Source of the DNA: Torreya grandis
Taxonomy: Eukaryota > Streptophyta > Pinopsida > Cupressales > Taxaceae
Reading direction: 5' to 3'
DNA: 64,000 nucleotides
Assembly: GCA_037957365.1 (NCBI GenBank)
Contig: JARHVA010001738.1
Location: 705,001-769,000, forward strand
Shown: positions 23,457 to 36,330 of the stretch, in pieces
Layout: every line of letters starts with the position of its first letter
How positions within the stretch are numbered: the stretch's first letter is position 1
Notes under the pieces: model-generated
The model's database searches: none
The model's input: the letters and a program-made list of their open reading frames with translations, nothing else
Told to the model about the DNA's origin: nothing
Made by a program: the position numbers and the translations under genes

Positions 23457-24599
23457 TATGATCTAGGTACAAACATGATGCATAATTATATAGTCTTAAT
23501 TTGTTTTAGTTACATAGATGAACATTGATAAATATTTATGTGATAGTGTTTTACAACATAAAGGGAAACATAGATGCAAGTAGATGTTTTCTTTTCCCTT
23601 ATAAAAATTTAGAATAATTAGGTGCTTGACTGGTTTAAGCATGTACTTTATTGAACATTTCCTATGAATACTTGTTCTTTCTCTTTGCCTTCTATGTTTT
23701 CTTTTTATTTCCTTCTTATCCTTTGTTGTTAGGTTAGGTTAGGTTAGGTTAGGTTTTTTTTTGGTTTATTTTATGTTTCACTATTGGATCTTTCCTGGCT
23801 ATTTTTGTTTTAGATTTCCCCTTGTTAATTAAATAAATGAAAGGAAGAGTTGTTGTAAGAGTAACATAGGTGGCACTCAAAGAGCCTAATTATATTTTTT
23901 CTTGAAAATTTTGTGTGAAACTATTATTATTGAATGGATCATTTATTGAATTATGAAGGTCAATAATTAATGATAGAATTGATGAATTTTATAAAAGTTA
24001 GTTTTAATTTGAATCCATCTAATGAACTTAGATAAATATCTAAAGAAAAATGAAATGTTACTTCAATTTTGGTTTGTATTGAGTTATCATGAACTTGTTG
24101 ATTTCCTTTTACCTATGGCTTGGTCTCAAACCCTCTATGGATTAATTTGTAAAATATCCTTTCAAAATAATTAATTTAAATTGTAAAAATTAAAATTCTC
24201 ATCAAAAGGGTGATGTCAACAACCTCCACCATAATATTTTTAGCTTGGTTGGAAGTGGAGTAAGGCCCTTGAAAGGGACCAGAGGTATCTCTATCAAGTA
24301 TATAAATTTATACATGGTATAAATTCAATAATCACACCACTCCCTCCTAGACTAAATTATACTATTTTCCTTTATTCATTTTAACCTTATACAAATCTAA
24401 ATTACTGCATGTGAATGCAAACATAATGAATCAATCACTTAATCACACACATATATGGTTTTGGCATGATTATAGCTTAGTTTGTCACTCATGATTTTAG
24501 TTTTTTCTAATAGATATCTTGAAGATAATGTTTTTTATTCTTGTAAAATTAGAGATTCTAAGTTCTTGAAATACTCAAGAGCATTTCCCAATAAGAGTC
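23457..24599. other. No gene recognised
   Basis: About 1.1 kb between the duplication and the diverged LTR-like repeat. Apart from the (TTAGG)5 run, nothing was recognised. Confidence 0.5.
23729..23753 (+). repeat. (TTAGG)5 microsatellite
   Basis: Five exact TTAGG units followed by a T-run. TTAGG is the insect-type telomere motif, whereas most plants use TTTAGGG. At 25 bp inside plant repeat DNA it is best read as a simple repeat. Confidence 0.9.
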
Positions 24600-27340
24600 A
24601 CTATTTGTTGTTGCTTACACAACACACCCATTTTTAGTCTTTAAATGGGGATAATTTTTTGTTTTAATGTCTAGTTTTATACCTTTCAAGAGTTTATTAT
24701 GGTTTTTTTGTTTAAAAAATATATTTTAGATGTTTAATTTTCTAGATGCGAAGATGTGAAATCTAGATGTGCTTCATGGTTTTATCCAAACCTATAAAAT
24801 AAAGTCTACACTATAAACACTTGGCATGGAAATTCAAATCTTGTATTAATTTGATTTTAATATATAAATTTTCATAGATATACTAAGCCTTATTCTATTT
24901 GTCTACTTTTATTTTGAAACACATTTTATAGATTCCTCTTAAATTATTTCACCTTAGGTTTGTGCAAATTATCTAATTATTCTAGAGTTTTCTATCTCAT
25001 TTCCCAAACAATTTTCATTCATTTATAATTTAAATTCAATATTAATGATTAGATGTTTATAATTTTTTACTTTTTAACTTAGTATTTCCTCATAAAAAAG
25101 GATGAAATTGGATTTGGAATCAAGTAAATGACTAAGTCATTACACAATTTCTAGTTTATACTTAGTCATTTTTCATATTTTGACTTAGCCATTTTATTCA
25201 AATACTTATTAGTTGGTTTTCTAATACTTAACCATTTATTTTAAACTTATTAGCTATTGTTTTTTCAAACCAAATTCATTGACTTTGTCTTTTCATATTA
25301 TGCCAGTAGGTACTCAAATAAATTGATCTTCATGTTTTTTAGCAAAAGAGTAGTTAGAAGTTTTGCACAAGTAAAAAGTTTCCAGAAGTTCTTAATAATT
25401 CAAAAAAATTATTCAAATTTATAGGTCTATAGAGAAAATTTTTTAACTTAGCTATAATAAATGTTCTAAACAAATTTTGAGCAAAATTCATAAATGTGAA
25501 ATTGGCAAAGACTAATTTTGAATAAAAGTCACAATGAAAGAAGAGAGCCCGAGACACTTCGTAAGAATTTTATACGTGTTTTGATCTTTGGAAAAAAGTG
25601 TTTCAATTTTTTTTTATAAAGACCAAAACTTAGGTAAAATTTTAAACAACAAAAGTTCTGAAAGCTAAGGTATAAAAACAAAAGCCAAAACTTTCATGCG
25701 AGGGTTGAGAAATAAAACTTAGGAATACTATTTTCAGAAAATAAAAATTAGATGATAAAACTTGTGAAGCCTTGGGTCATGAAAAAAAGTTTTATGAATA
25801 GTATGTATAAATTTTATTATGAATAATAGTTATGAAAGACCAATTTTAAGTCAAAATTTATGACTAAAAGTTTCGATGACTAAGGTAAAAGTCAAAAAAG
25901 ATAAGAATAAAAGTCAAAAAAATTATGTGAGGCCTCAAAGACAAAACTTGTAGAGACCAAGTTGAGAAAAAAAGTTCTTAAGGTCAAAACATGAAAACAA
26001 ATTTTGACAACACAATATCTAAATACTTGGGTCTTGAAAATTAATGAGTTGGGGGTCTTGTAAAAATCATGAAAAACTAGGGAAAGTCTCATCCTTTCAT
26101 GAGAATTGTCATCGTATATTTTGGGTAATAAGTCTTCAACAAAGAATAAGAAGATATTAACATCACGAAGAGTAGTGTATGGTAGTGGAAAACATAAAAT
26201 CTCAAGTTCTTAGGAGATCTAGTCCAACCAGGGAATACCATGTTAATTAGAGGTATAATGGTTAATCTTAATAGAGATACCAAAGCCTAGGAGAGCCTGA
26301 TCAAATCAAAGTATGCCACATGCCCCAAAGGTTATAAGTGCCTAGATCTAACCAATGAATGCTCCCTTGTGTCAAGCATACCAATCTCTCAATCTTACCA
26401 TAAGTGTTAAAGCCTAGGAGAGCTTAACATAATGAGGAAATGCCACATAGCCTATTATTAAATTAGTCAGTATCCCTGGCCCAATAAATATGTTAGACCC
26501 TAAGAGATCATGATATATCATAATATGACACATGGAATAACTAAGCATATTAACATGTGGGGTTTTAAGGTCCCAAAAATCTCAAAAATTAATTACAAGT
26601 GGGTCTTAAAGGTTAATAGGTAAAGAACATGTTACATACCAAGCAAGGCATGAGCCTAAAGTTGATGTCTTATCTAGATATAAAAACTATGAAGATGCTA
26701 AGAATGGACTACATATATAATTTGATTTACATAATCAAATCACAAATGAACTAAATCATGAATAAGACATGAGTCATTAGTTTATCATGTGCATTAGGAT
26801 TAAACATGAAGCATAAAGAAAAAAATATATACCTTAAAGAGGCATGACTCTAACTACACAAGACATGGTTGGTTGACCCAATTCAATCTCAAACTCATTC
26901 CACCATAGGTGTTCATTCTTTATTTGGTACATCATGGTTCTTGATATTTTCATGATGCAATTGAGTGGGATTCATTCCCAATGAACCTCAAGTGGGATGA
27001 CCACATTTATAATTATTGAAACTACCCTATTAGTAGGTGAATTTGATTTTGATTTTGCATTTGAAATCCTCAAGGCTATGTGCCTATATAATATTAGATC
27101 TTGTACCATAATAAAGGTTGGGCCCTTTAGGCTTGAGGAAGTTTTCTTAGTCTAGTCTATTTTTAGGACTAAGAGTATTATGCTTGAGTTATTCCTTTTA
27201 GGATCAGAAGAGACTATGCCTAGCTAGATCCTTTAGTTTTAGAGATAAAATAGTTGACCAACCACTTATTTTTATGAATTTCCTTACTTTTTATATTAAT
27301 TTTTTGATTTCAGGATATTTGGAATCCAAGTTTTTATCTC
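24600..27340 (+). repeat. LTR-like ~2.7 kb repeat, old diverged copy 3
   Basis: Collinear with 7930-10650 but far more diverged. Landmarks are tgttgttgcttacacaacacaccc (24604), ggatttggaatcaagtaaatgac (25109), the ~229 bp tandem units (about 25560-25990), ttgacccaattcaat (26873) and cctatataatatt (27083). It lies just after the 8.9 kb duplication in the same orientation, so the region was duplicated at least once much earlier. It lacks the left arm of the 41 bp inverted repeat seen in the other copies. Confidence 0.8.
27084..27115 (+). promoter_or_regulatory. TATA box plus AATAAA module, diverged copy
   Basis: ctatataat at 27084 and aataaa at 27110, again 26 bp apart, within the diverged LTR-like repeat. 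The element is kept although the surrounding sequence has changed heavily, but a remnant is never required to keep it, so chance is possible. Confidence 0.35.
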
Positions 27341-30300
27341 ACCAAGAATTTGATGAATCCTAAATAATCCTTACTAGAAACATATTTATCTAAAATCTTT
27401 ATCATTTGATAGACTTGGTATGCACATGTATATGGTGAACCTATTTGAATCTTTGTATTTAATTTCAAAGACTCTTTCACTATCCTTTGTTGTATTTGTG
27501 ATAAGTCTAGTTCAGCTAGAGACTACTTACTCTAGGGTTTATCTGCTCAACAAAACTAGGTTGGATGACATTAGAAAGTGGGATCTTTTTTCTCTTTCTC
27601 CCTACCCTTATCTATTTTTCATTTTTTTTATCAATTTTTAATAATATATTAACTTAGGTTCTATGTTATATTCTAAATCAAAAAATTTAGCTTGACTACA
27701 TGCTCCATTTTTTTCTATATTTCTCATTTATGGATTGCTAAACTTATAATCAATCGATATTATCATTTTGAATGAATTGTTTATTTATATTTAATTGATT
27801 CTATTCATTTATTAGGCATAATATTTTTATTTTCATTCATCTCAATCTATTTAAAATACAAACTAAAGACCCTTGACATGGTATGGTCATAAGGAGCTAA
27901 CTAGGTTACCTTATGTACCAAGACCTGGTAACCAAGACCTTAGGGAGATTTGTTCATGTAAGTATAATTTTAGGAGAGGAAGGGATTAAAAACTCCTATC
28001 TAATTATTTGTTGTGTCAAAACACCAATAAATAAAGTATGCATAATGGGTGGTCATAGATGCTTTTTTATCATTAAATATTAATTTTAGTGTCTACATGT
28101 ACATACCCATGTACATCTATTTATCCTATGACTATAAGATTTAATTTAATTTCAATACTAGAATAAAAGGGGGGTATTTTTAACACTAAGATATGATATT
28201 GCATACTTTTAAATATAATTTTTCTCTTACCTTCACCTTACATGACTTATGCATATACATATCGCTCTATTTCACCCTTCTCTCACATCTATAAACTTTC
28301 CAAGGATAATACCTTCCTACTTTACTATCAATCACCTATAGTAATTCCATAGTGTATGTCAACACTATTCAAATTCATATTCATACTATCTCTAAAGCAT
28401 CATATAAATATTCCTACCTTATATATAATACCATTAGACTCAATTTATTTTAAAATTCCAAACTCATCTTGTGTTCATAAATGCTCACTTTTGAAATTCA
28501 AATCCTTGTTATGGGTTAAATCATATGTTTTAGATGTTGGCAGCATGAAAATGTGTTGAAATACCCCCATATAAATTAGCAAAAGTTCAAATCCTAATAT
28601 TATCTATAATTTGTCAATAAATCTTATTATACACATATTCAAACTCAAAGGGATTGTAGTATTATTTATAAATTACCATCAATCACAAGCAACAAGTCCT
28701 AGTGAAGTTCAAATAATACTCAAAACCAGGCCAAATTTTTCATTTTCCAATTATAATAAATTAGATCACATGTTGCATTCAATAAAGGATAACTATTTCA
28801 CACATACATCTAATGAGAAAAACTACATGTAGATTGACTTCCCTCTTTGGAGTATTGTATATGAAGGAAATACTTAGTCATTCATCAAAGAGTGGTTGGG
28901 GTCAGTTCAAATCTAGCTTCTTTCCTATTTTGTGAAACAAAACCTGGTATTGAAATTAGACCTAAGGTTTAAAAGAGGATATAGGTTTTTGTAATTTTAC
29001 ACATATATATTTCCTAAATATCCATGCATAGATGGATTAGAATCATGCATAGTGGCCTATGCTAAAATAAATAATAAAGTCTCATCCATACAAAAACATC
29101 AGTTTGTTAAACATAGTGTCATATGGTATGGTTTATATTTGGATGATTTTATCCAAACACAATCATGGACTCAAATACTAATCTGAGTGAATCACAATCT
29201 AGTTTTCAGCCATTTTCATCATTTCCATTTAGTCTCAGACCTGCACATTATACTAAAATAATAATTATCTCATTCCCTAAGGTATTTTCTATTTATATAT
29301 GGTAAAATTTGTATGCATATCCTATGATGACCTATAATTATATTATTTATTTCAATATACTAGGACTCAAATAATGTGATAATAATAGAGCCTACATATA
29401 TTAGAATGATTAGGTAAGGACCTAAAATAACTAAATACCTATAAGAGGTTAATATAAATTTAGATGTCAAGAGGAAAGGGTTATAAATCCTAGATCTATG
29501 ACATGGGGTATTTCTTATAATAATGTTTAATTATGGGTAATTTATTATAATAATGATTATATGAGTTGTAATAAAGGGGTGTATCAAGGATATAACAAGG
29601 ATATCATATGCAAGTATATAAAAAATAATGAGAGCCTTATCCAAGATAACTAAAAACACTAGACTAATAAGAATGCGATTAGTGAAATGGTCAATCAATG
29701 GGTAGTTTATGTAACCTAAGGTGATAAATGGAAAGCCTAAGTAACCTTATATATACTAGCTTATTCATTATAAGGAGGAACATAAGCAAGGATGAACATA
29801 TACATTCATAATAAAAATAAGCAAGAAGTATCTAATATACTAAGTAAATGAAATAGAGTAGGGATAGAGATATTTACATTTGTGTGGACCTATATATGCT
29901 TAAATATCCCCTTTTATCTCAAGTATTATTTTTAAAGATATGTTTTAGGTTGAAATCCTCAAATAACAAGGTGAAGACCTAGGTATCCTTAGTTAAGGAC
30001 TCCAAAGATCAGGTGTACCTACTCAATTCAACTTATCCTATTGAGCCTCAAAGATATTAAAATAATATATCTCCAAGATAATATTATAATCTTATAACTC
30101 CTCAAAATACTACTTATGAGAATAAATATGAGTGTAATCAAAGTAGAATAATATTTTATATTTATTTGGGAATGAAATATAACCCTTGTATATAAGGATC
30201 CAATACTAAAAGCTATCACTAAACTCTTAGCCGATGGTATCATCTAGGAGGATAAAATTATAAAATGACTATGGACATAGTATTGTGTCATCCAAGTTGG

Positions 30301-31910
30301 TACAACACATATGATAGAAGATAGACTAATTTTTTTTTTGATCAAGTCAACACTATATAGGGAAGGCAAGCATGAAATAAATTGTATCAACCATGATTAT
30401 ATAGTAGGATATAAGGAATCTAGGAAATATGGATGGAAAATATATAGATATGTAAGATGGAAAGAGACTTAGAGGATTTCAAACTTATAGTAACTAAGGT
30501 AGGACAAAATAATATTCAAACATCTCTCTTAAAGTGACATGATTTGATCCCACCCTATTCCTTATAGACACTTTAATTCATGCATTAGGGAGATTGATGT
30601 GTCGATGAGACCTATAAGATAAAGTGTCATTAAAGTGATAAAATTGAAAATATTAGGTGTAAAAATATGATCCACCTAAATCTCATCACATGTTATAATA
30701 GTGTAATGTGGGATGGTTCTTTGGGATAGATACATAGAAATACAAAATTTCATAAATAAAAATAAATGTTGAAAGAAATGAAATGAAACTAAATTAATTA
30801 AAATGTGTACCTTCTCATATATTTCTAATTTTATATTAAACATTGGGTGTGTTTTAGCTAAAATAAGGTGATAATCAATAAGAATGAAGGGTAACCTAAA
30901 AACTAAGAGAAAAATATAATTTTTGCCAAAAACATTGTTGGCACCTAATTATTCTCTACCTCACCATGATCTTAACACTTCTTTCAGTTCGTGAAAAGGA
31001 CCTAAAGAAATAAGGATATGGGATAATATATATAATCTAGATGTAAATAATGAAAATTTTAAAAATTCAAATTTTTTACTATAAATAGGTTAAAAATAAT
31101 TTCATTTGTTAATTTTTCTATTTTTAGAAAACTAGAGCTCTATATATCCCAATTTGGTATTATGATAGATTATAGATTAAGGACAAAAAGGAAAACATGT
31201 AGAAGCTCAGCTAGGTGTCATATCCAGATCCATGAACATAAGTAGTGTAATTAATATTTTATTTATTAAATTTGAAGTAGGTAGGCTAAATTTAATAAAT
31301 CTAGGTTGTAAGGCAAATCCTTATAGTGGAATTTACCCTAAAAAATAATGAAAATATATGAAAAATGTGATAATTAATAATTAGGTGATAGAACATCAAT
31401 TGTTTGGCCAAGGGAATTTATTTGGGCATATGAAATAAATCACCTTCACTGAGCAACTATATTAGCAAAGCCTATATAGTTAGACATGAAAACCATCATA
31501 ACCCAAGCCAATATCATATGGTATAGAAAATGCAATTATGTGAAATAAGTGATGGATCAGGATGGTACCACATAAGGTGGTTGATCTAATTTTAAATCAA
31601 TGTTTATTGAAGTGTCAATGCTATATGGAGTAGGTAGTATAATAGAGATAGCAATAAAAGGTGGCTAGTATAGTTTATATCTTGTTGATTCCATCAAGGA
31701 AGAATTTACTTATGTGATATTTTATGGTATGGATAGTATATTTATAAATTTGATAAATATGATGCATATTATAGGTGTGGGGTTATTTAGTAGGAAAGTA
31801 TTGAGGGGTGATATATTATAAGTATGGTTAGTACACTATAAAATATATGGATGGATGGTAAATTTGAACTATACGTGGTCGATGTATTAAATGTTGGAAT
31901 AAAAACCACT
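27341..31910. other. No gene recognised
   Basis: 4.6 kb of AT-rich sequence. The open frames of 60-75 codons here are low-complexity and match no family known to me. One oligo-G tract (aaaagggggg at 28165) resembles a polypurine tract, but nothing LTR-like could be paired with it. Probably deeply decayed repeats. Confidence 0.5.
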
Positions 31911-31922
31911 AAGAGGGGGGGG
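31911..31922 (+). other. Polypurine-tract-like junction
   Basis: aagagggggggg is followed directly by tgaatcatttcc. A purine run followed by TG is how a plant LTR retrotransposon 3-prime LTR begins, and the (a)ctaagagggggggtgaat context is common at such sites. The matching upstream element and second LTR were not identified in this window. Confidence 0.4.
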
Positions 31923-34291
31923 TGAATCATTTCCATTTAAAAAATAATTCAATTTCACTTATCATTCATGAAGTATTCACTCAAACACATACATCAACCA
32001 ATGCATAAACAAGCATCCACATAAGCATGCAACATATGAACATAAGAGATATGTGAGAAAACCTCATGGGGGATAAAACCCACTAAAAACCATTTTATAA
32101 TATATTCCTATAATAAATTAATCAATATTTAATGAAGCACTTACCCCATAAGGAGCACTAACCCCTCACTAGTCAAACACCAACTCAACTAGGCCTTTAT
32201 CAAGCACCAACTTGGAAGGAGGAACCAACCCCCTAGGTGACTCATCTCCAACTCAACCACCTATAAACTATGATCACATTTGGAAACTTTTTTCTCACTC
32301 AAATAAAGATGATCACCTTATTTTACTCTTCACATTCTTCTATGTCTCTTAAAGAACCTATTAGTGCTCTTTGCTCAAATTGCCTCTTACTAGACTTATT
32401 AGGTCAACTTATCTTATCATCCATACACATCAACTCTATTATACATTAATCATAGTCTCTATCCATTATTTTTATTGTCTTCAATATCTCTTTATCCTTC
32501 ATAATCTACACTATTATTCACTCATAGGTTTCTTCTTTACTGCACACCTAATTAGCCTTGTTATGCCTTGTATAAATACAAGTCACTAGCTAACATACTC
32601 TCTTATCTTTCCAAGAAACTCATCCATTATGTTCAGACCTAAAACATTTATTAGGAAACATTACACAAAATGATAAATCAAATTAGTATCCACATTAGGT
32701 TGACCAAACACATTTAGACCTCAAACTTCTTCTAGGCCTAATAGAGACCTAATGCATTAGGTCTATTCTCTTCATGGAACAAATTGAACTTTTATAGCAT
32801 AGATGGCCCTTACCAAAGAACTAAACCCTTTCAAACACTTATTTATAAAACTCAAATAACCTCCTCCATGCTCAATAAATCAAAAATCCTTTGATCACAC
32901 CTTGAAATCACCATTAAGCCTTAAAGACCTATTTGGCCTAATTACCCCAAAAACACTCTCTTCAAAGATGAACCTCATACAACATGTATAAACACATTAT
33001 AAGAAAAAAAATATGCATGGAAACATAATGACATCAATTTTATCATCAAACTCATTAGACTCCATCACTAAAATATAGAGACTTAGGAATACCTGAATCT
33101 TAATAACACATAAAAAATTGCTTCAATGCTCCAAAACACAATCTTGAATAATGTTATATTTATCTCCTACAAGGATACTTTCAAGATATATAATGCACAT
33201 GCATATTTACTTTCAGATATTTCTTTTCAAATTACTTGCAAAAGCTATCATGTTTCAGTCCATAAATCCATTATCAGTTTCTAAATTTCCCTCTCTTCTC
33301 TACTAGATCAACCCAATTGACCCTATACCTTTTCCAACCTATATTCAATATCCTAGATCAACCTAATCGACCCTATATTATTTATAGGCCTTATTTTCTA
33401 TGCTAGGTCAACCCAGTTAAAATTGTACTAATTTTTTCCTTCCCTATTTATCACATGTGACCTCTAAAACATTATCCAATAGATAGATCACAATTTATAG
33501 TGTCAACTATTAGTATTATGGACCAATTTATTAACCTTCTCTTTCACAGTTCCTACATAGCTAGATAAGTCATTTTTGCTTCCATATTTCAATTTCTTAT
33601 ATTAAATCTCAACCTTTTATAAAACATGTATAGGTAATATATGTCCTATAAAACAACATAATATTTATTTTATGCTTCAAATAAGTGTATATATCCTCAA
33701 AATCATCACTCTCACTTGCTTACTTAGAATTGCCATTCTATCTTGTGGACCAATCATGATGATTATGATTTTTAGAACCTGTGTGAGCACTCTTATAGTG
33801 TTATGATACATTTGGATGATCTTATGAGATAATTAGGTAAATTTTTTAGATAAATTTACCATGGTATACTAATAATATTGGTTTTCCATACGAATTTCTC
33901 AACCTTACACCTTCACTATCTTATCTTCACTAGACAAGTAATCTTGTGAACAATATTTTCAACATTTTTATTAATCTCCAAAACATATAACTAATATGAA
34001 AATGTGATATAGGAGTTTAAAAAAAAACCATGTAATTTTATCCATTCCTAATCAATGAAAACTCATCCCTAATCTCATTCTCACTTATGCTTGGTTTTTC
34101 TCACTGTCTTCCTCACTAGGTCTTTTAACAATAGGCCAACTTTAATGACTAGTTTACCATATTTAAAGTTTATAAACTAATAAAATACTTACATGGACAT
34201 AAAATAAAAGTCTCACACATCATCCTCCAAACATTTTTATGCTTTGACCTGGTCAACACTACTTTCTACATCAAAAATCTAAGAAACAAGG
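31923..34291. other. Possible LTR or decayed repeat, no gene recognised
   Basis: Sequence after the PPT-like tract. It contains short diverged repeats (caccaac(c/t) motifs at 32155-32235 and a ~50 bp tandem repeat at 33300-33430). The 72-codon open frame at 32371-32589 has no recognisable domain. Confidence 0.35.
33300..33430 (+). repeat. ~50 bp tandem repeat, three diverged copies
   Basis: ctagatcaacccaattgacc (33303), ctagatcaacctaatcgacc (33352) and ctaggtcaacccagtt (33403) recur at ~50 bp spacing with diverged bases in between. Confidence 0.7.
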
Positions 34292-34660
34292 GGTTTCATG
34301 TAGCCTCCTAATTTAATAATTTTGGGAATATTAGGGTTTATTCTTTACTTAGTTAAAGAGTTAAGATTGATAAATAAATAAATGATATTCACTAAATAAT
34401 TTAATAATTTATTAAATTTATTTTTAATTAGATATTTTATAAAAATAGTAATAAGAGGGAGAAAATGAGACTTAGCTTAAATTATGTTAATCTAATTGAA
34501 ACAAGATCTAATATTCACTATGCAAGCCTAAGAAACTATCATTAACAGGATCTTGGATTTCATTTTATTATTTGATAAGAGTTATGAAAGTGGATAGGAG
34601 TGGCACTAGTTTTATATTCCTTACTCAGTGCTATTATCCTAAGGATCTAAGGTTTTTAGG
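34292..34660 (+). repeat. ~365 bp direct repeat, left copy
   Basis: taatttaataattttgggaatatt at 34307 and the following ~350 bp (ataagaggga at 34451, atctaatattcacta at 34506, ggagtggcactagt at 34597, attatcctaaggatcta at 34633) match 40645-41005 in the same order and orientation with moderate divergence. Confidence 0.8.
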
Positions 34661-35795
34661 TTTTATTCGGTAGGTCTGTGTGACACTGTCTCTAAATTTA
34701 CAAAGCCTCACTATTAGTATTAATCCCTATAGAGCTGATTTTATTCACTTTTATACCTTAAATTTACTTGAATAAAACTTTGAAAAATAGTGAAAAAGTG
34801 GTTAGTGTGTGTAATATGTACTAGACATGATTCATACCCCATGTGTGAGTACACTACCTACATACCAATACTCTAAAGAGGGATCAAGCCATATGTAGTT
34901 ATCCCTTTGAAATTGATTGGTGAAATTATGATATGGGAATGAAATAATGATAAACTAGATGTGATTGATGTGGTTAGGGATTGGTATAGAGATTTAGATG
35001 TGATTAGGATTATACTAGATGGCTATATGCAGAGAATAGGGAAGATTGCCTAAGTGGTTTCACTTGTATTCTTGCTTGCTTGATAATATTTGCTAACCCT
35101 TTCTAAATGACCTTTGAATGGGATTTTATAGGGATATATTTGTCATGGATTGAATTTTATCACATTAGGTTGATAAGGAGAAGGATGGGGAACTTGAATA
35201 AATTAATCGTTGGGGCCAAAAATAATCTTGGACAATAGCATCAAAAGTAAATAGGAGTGGCATTGGTACTATTGTCCTAGTTTGGTGCTATTGTCCTTGG
35301 TAGATAGGACCTATGGAGATGGATTGGTCAAGAAAATAAGGTCGTGGCTAAGCTAAGATCATGTTTGAATGACTACAAATGATTAGGAATTAGTAAAAAC
35401 AAGCCTATGAGGGTAATGAGTGAAAGAAAGAGGGACTTGTGGGTTGGGTGTCATTGGCCATGCTCAAGTTACCAATTTTTCATTTTATATGACTATATTT
35501 TCCCCCCTTTATTCTATTGATGCAACAAAGAAAAATACTAGGATAAATGAAAAATAGAAAGCATACCTAAAGTTACTTGTAAGTATAAATCCCATGAAGT
35601 TATGTGATGCTAGGTGTGAATATAATAATCATAGAGTGAAGTGTAAATCTTTAAGTAAAAACAAAGAATAAATTAGTTATTACTAGATACACTATATCTA
35701 AAATAATAATATACAAAATATGGGTAAGAGAGAAAAGAAGAAAAAGGAATGAATACACCTCACTATGTATACAAACCAATACAAAACCTATTATG

Positions 35796-35862
35796 ATGTT
35801 GAGTGATGCTAAGTGATGTTGAGTGATGCTAAGTAATGTTGAGTAATGTTGGATGATGTTGT
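35796..35862 (+). repeat. 10/20 bp minisatellite
   Basis: Variants of gatgttgagt and gatgctaagt alternate for about 67 bp. Confidence 0.85.
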
Positions 35863-35889
35863 ACCAAGATTAATATCATGAATGGAGCT

Positions 35890-36115
35890 AAGTGCTTAAT
35901 TCCTCAAAAGTGTCTCAAGAATGCAAAGGCTGGACCTTTAGTTCCAACATCATCCATTAAGTGAAGTTAGGTGGTCATAAATATGTTGATTGATGTTTGG
36001 AATGTGTCGAATCCCTTTGAATGGGTGTTCAAGAATACAAAGGCTAACTAGTCCTTTAGCTTCATCATTACCTCATGAAGTGAAGATATGAACTACTATC
36101 AGTGTCATATGAGAT
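35890..36115 (+). repeat. ~113 bp tandem duplication, diverged
   Basis: gtctcaagaatgcaaaggct at 35912 and gttcaagaatacaaaggct at 36026 head two similar units, each followed by a cctttag(t/c)tcca/tc segment and a (t/g)aagtgaag end. Confidence 0.7.
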
Positions 36116-36219
36116 GGATCCTAAAGCCTATTAATGTATTGTGATATGAAAATGTTGGCATGGATATTCAAATGTATGATAGAAACTAGGCCACTTTTGG
36201 CCACTCCAAAGATGGAGTA

Positions 36220-36330
36220 TAGGCTTATATGAAAGCCACTCTGAAACTAAGAATCTAACTTATGTGAAAGCCACTTGGGAACTCAAAAATGTAGAGGGTA
36301 TACTTGTATGAAATCCACTCTAAAACGAAT
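36220..36330 (+). repeat. ~40 bp repeat, three diverged copies
   Basis: tatgaaagccactctgaaact, tatgtgaaagccacttggg and tgtatgaaatccactctaaa recur at 35-44 bp spacing. Confidence 0.65.

Noticed and set aside
23729..23753. Interstitial telomere
   Set aside because: Only 25 bp of TTAGG, which is not the usual plant TTTAGGG motif, so treated as a microsatellite.
24231..24300. tRNA or SINE starting at tagcttggttgg (A-box-like)
   Set aside because: No B box at the right distance and no foldable T arm.
28165..28180. PPT-like aaaaggggggtatt
   Set aside because: Not followed by TG and no LTR partner found.
28895..28925. B-box-like ggtcagttcaaatctagc
   Set aside because: No A box about 50 bp upstream and no acceptor pairing.
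35495..35512. Minus-strand PPT-like tract (ttttcccccctttatt)
   Set aside because: No TG on the expected side, and no element domains nearby on that strand.
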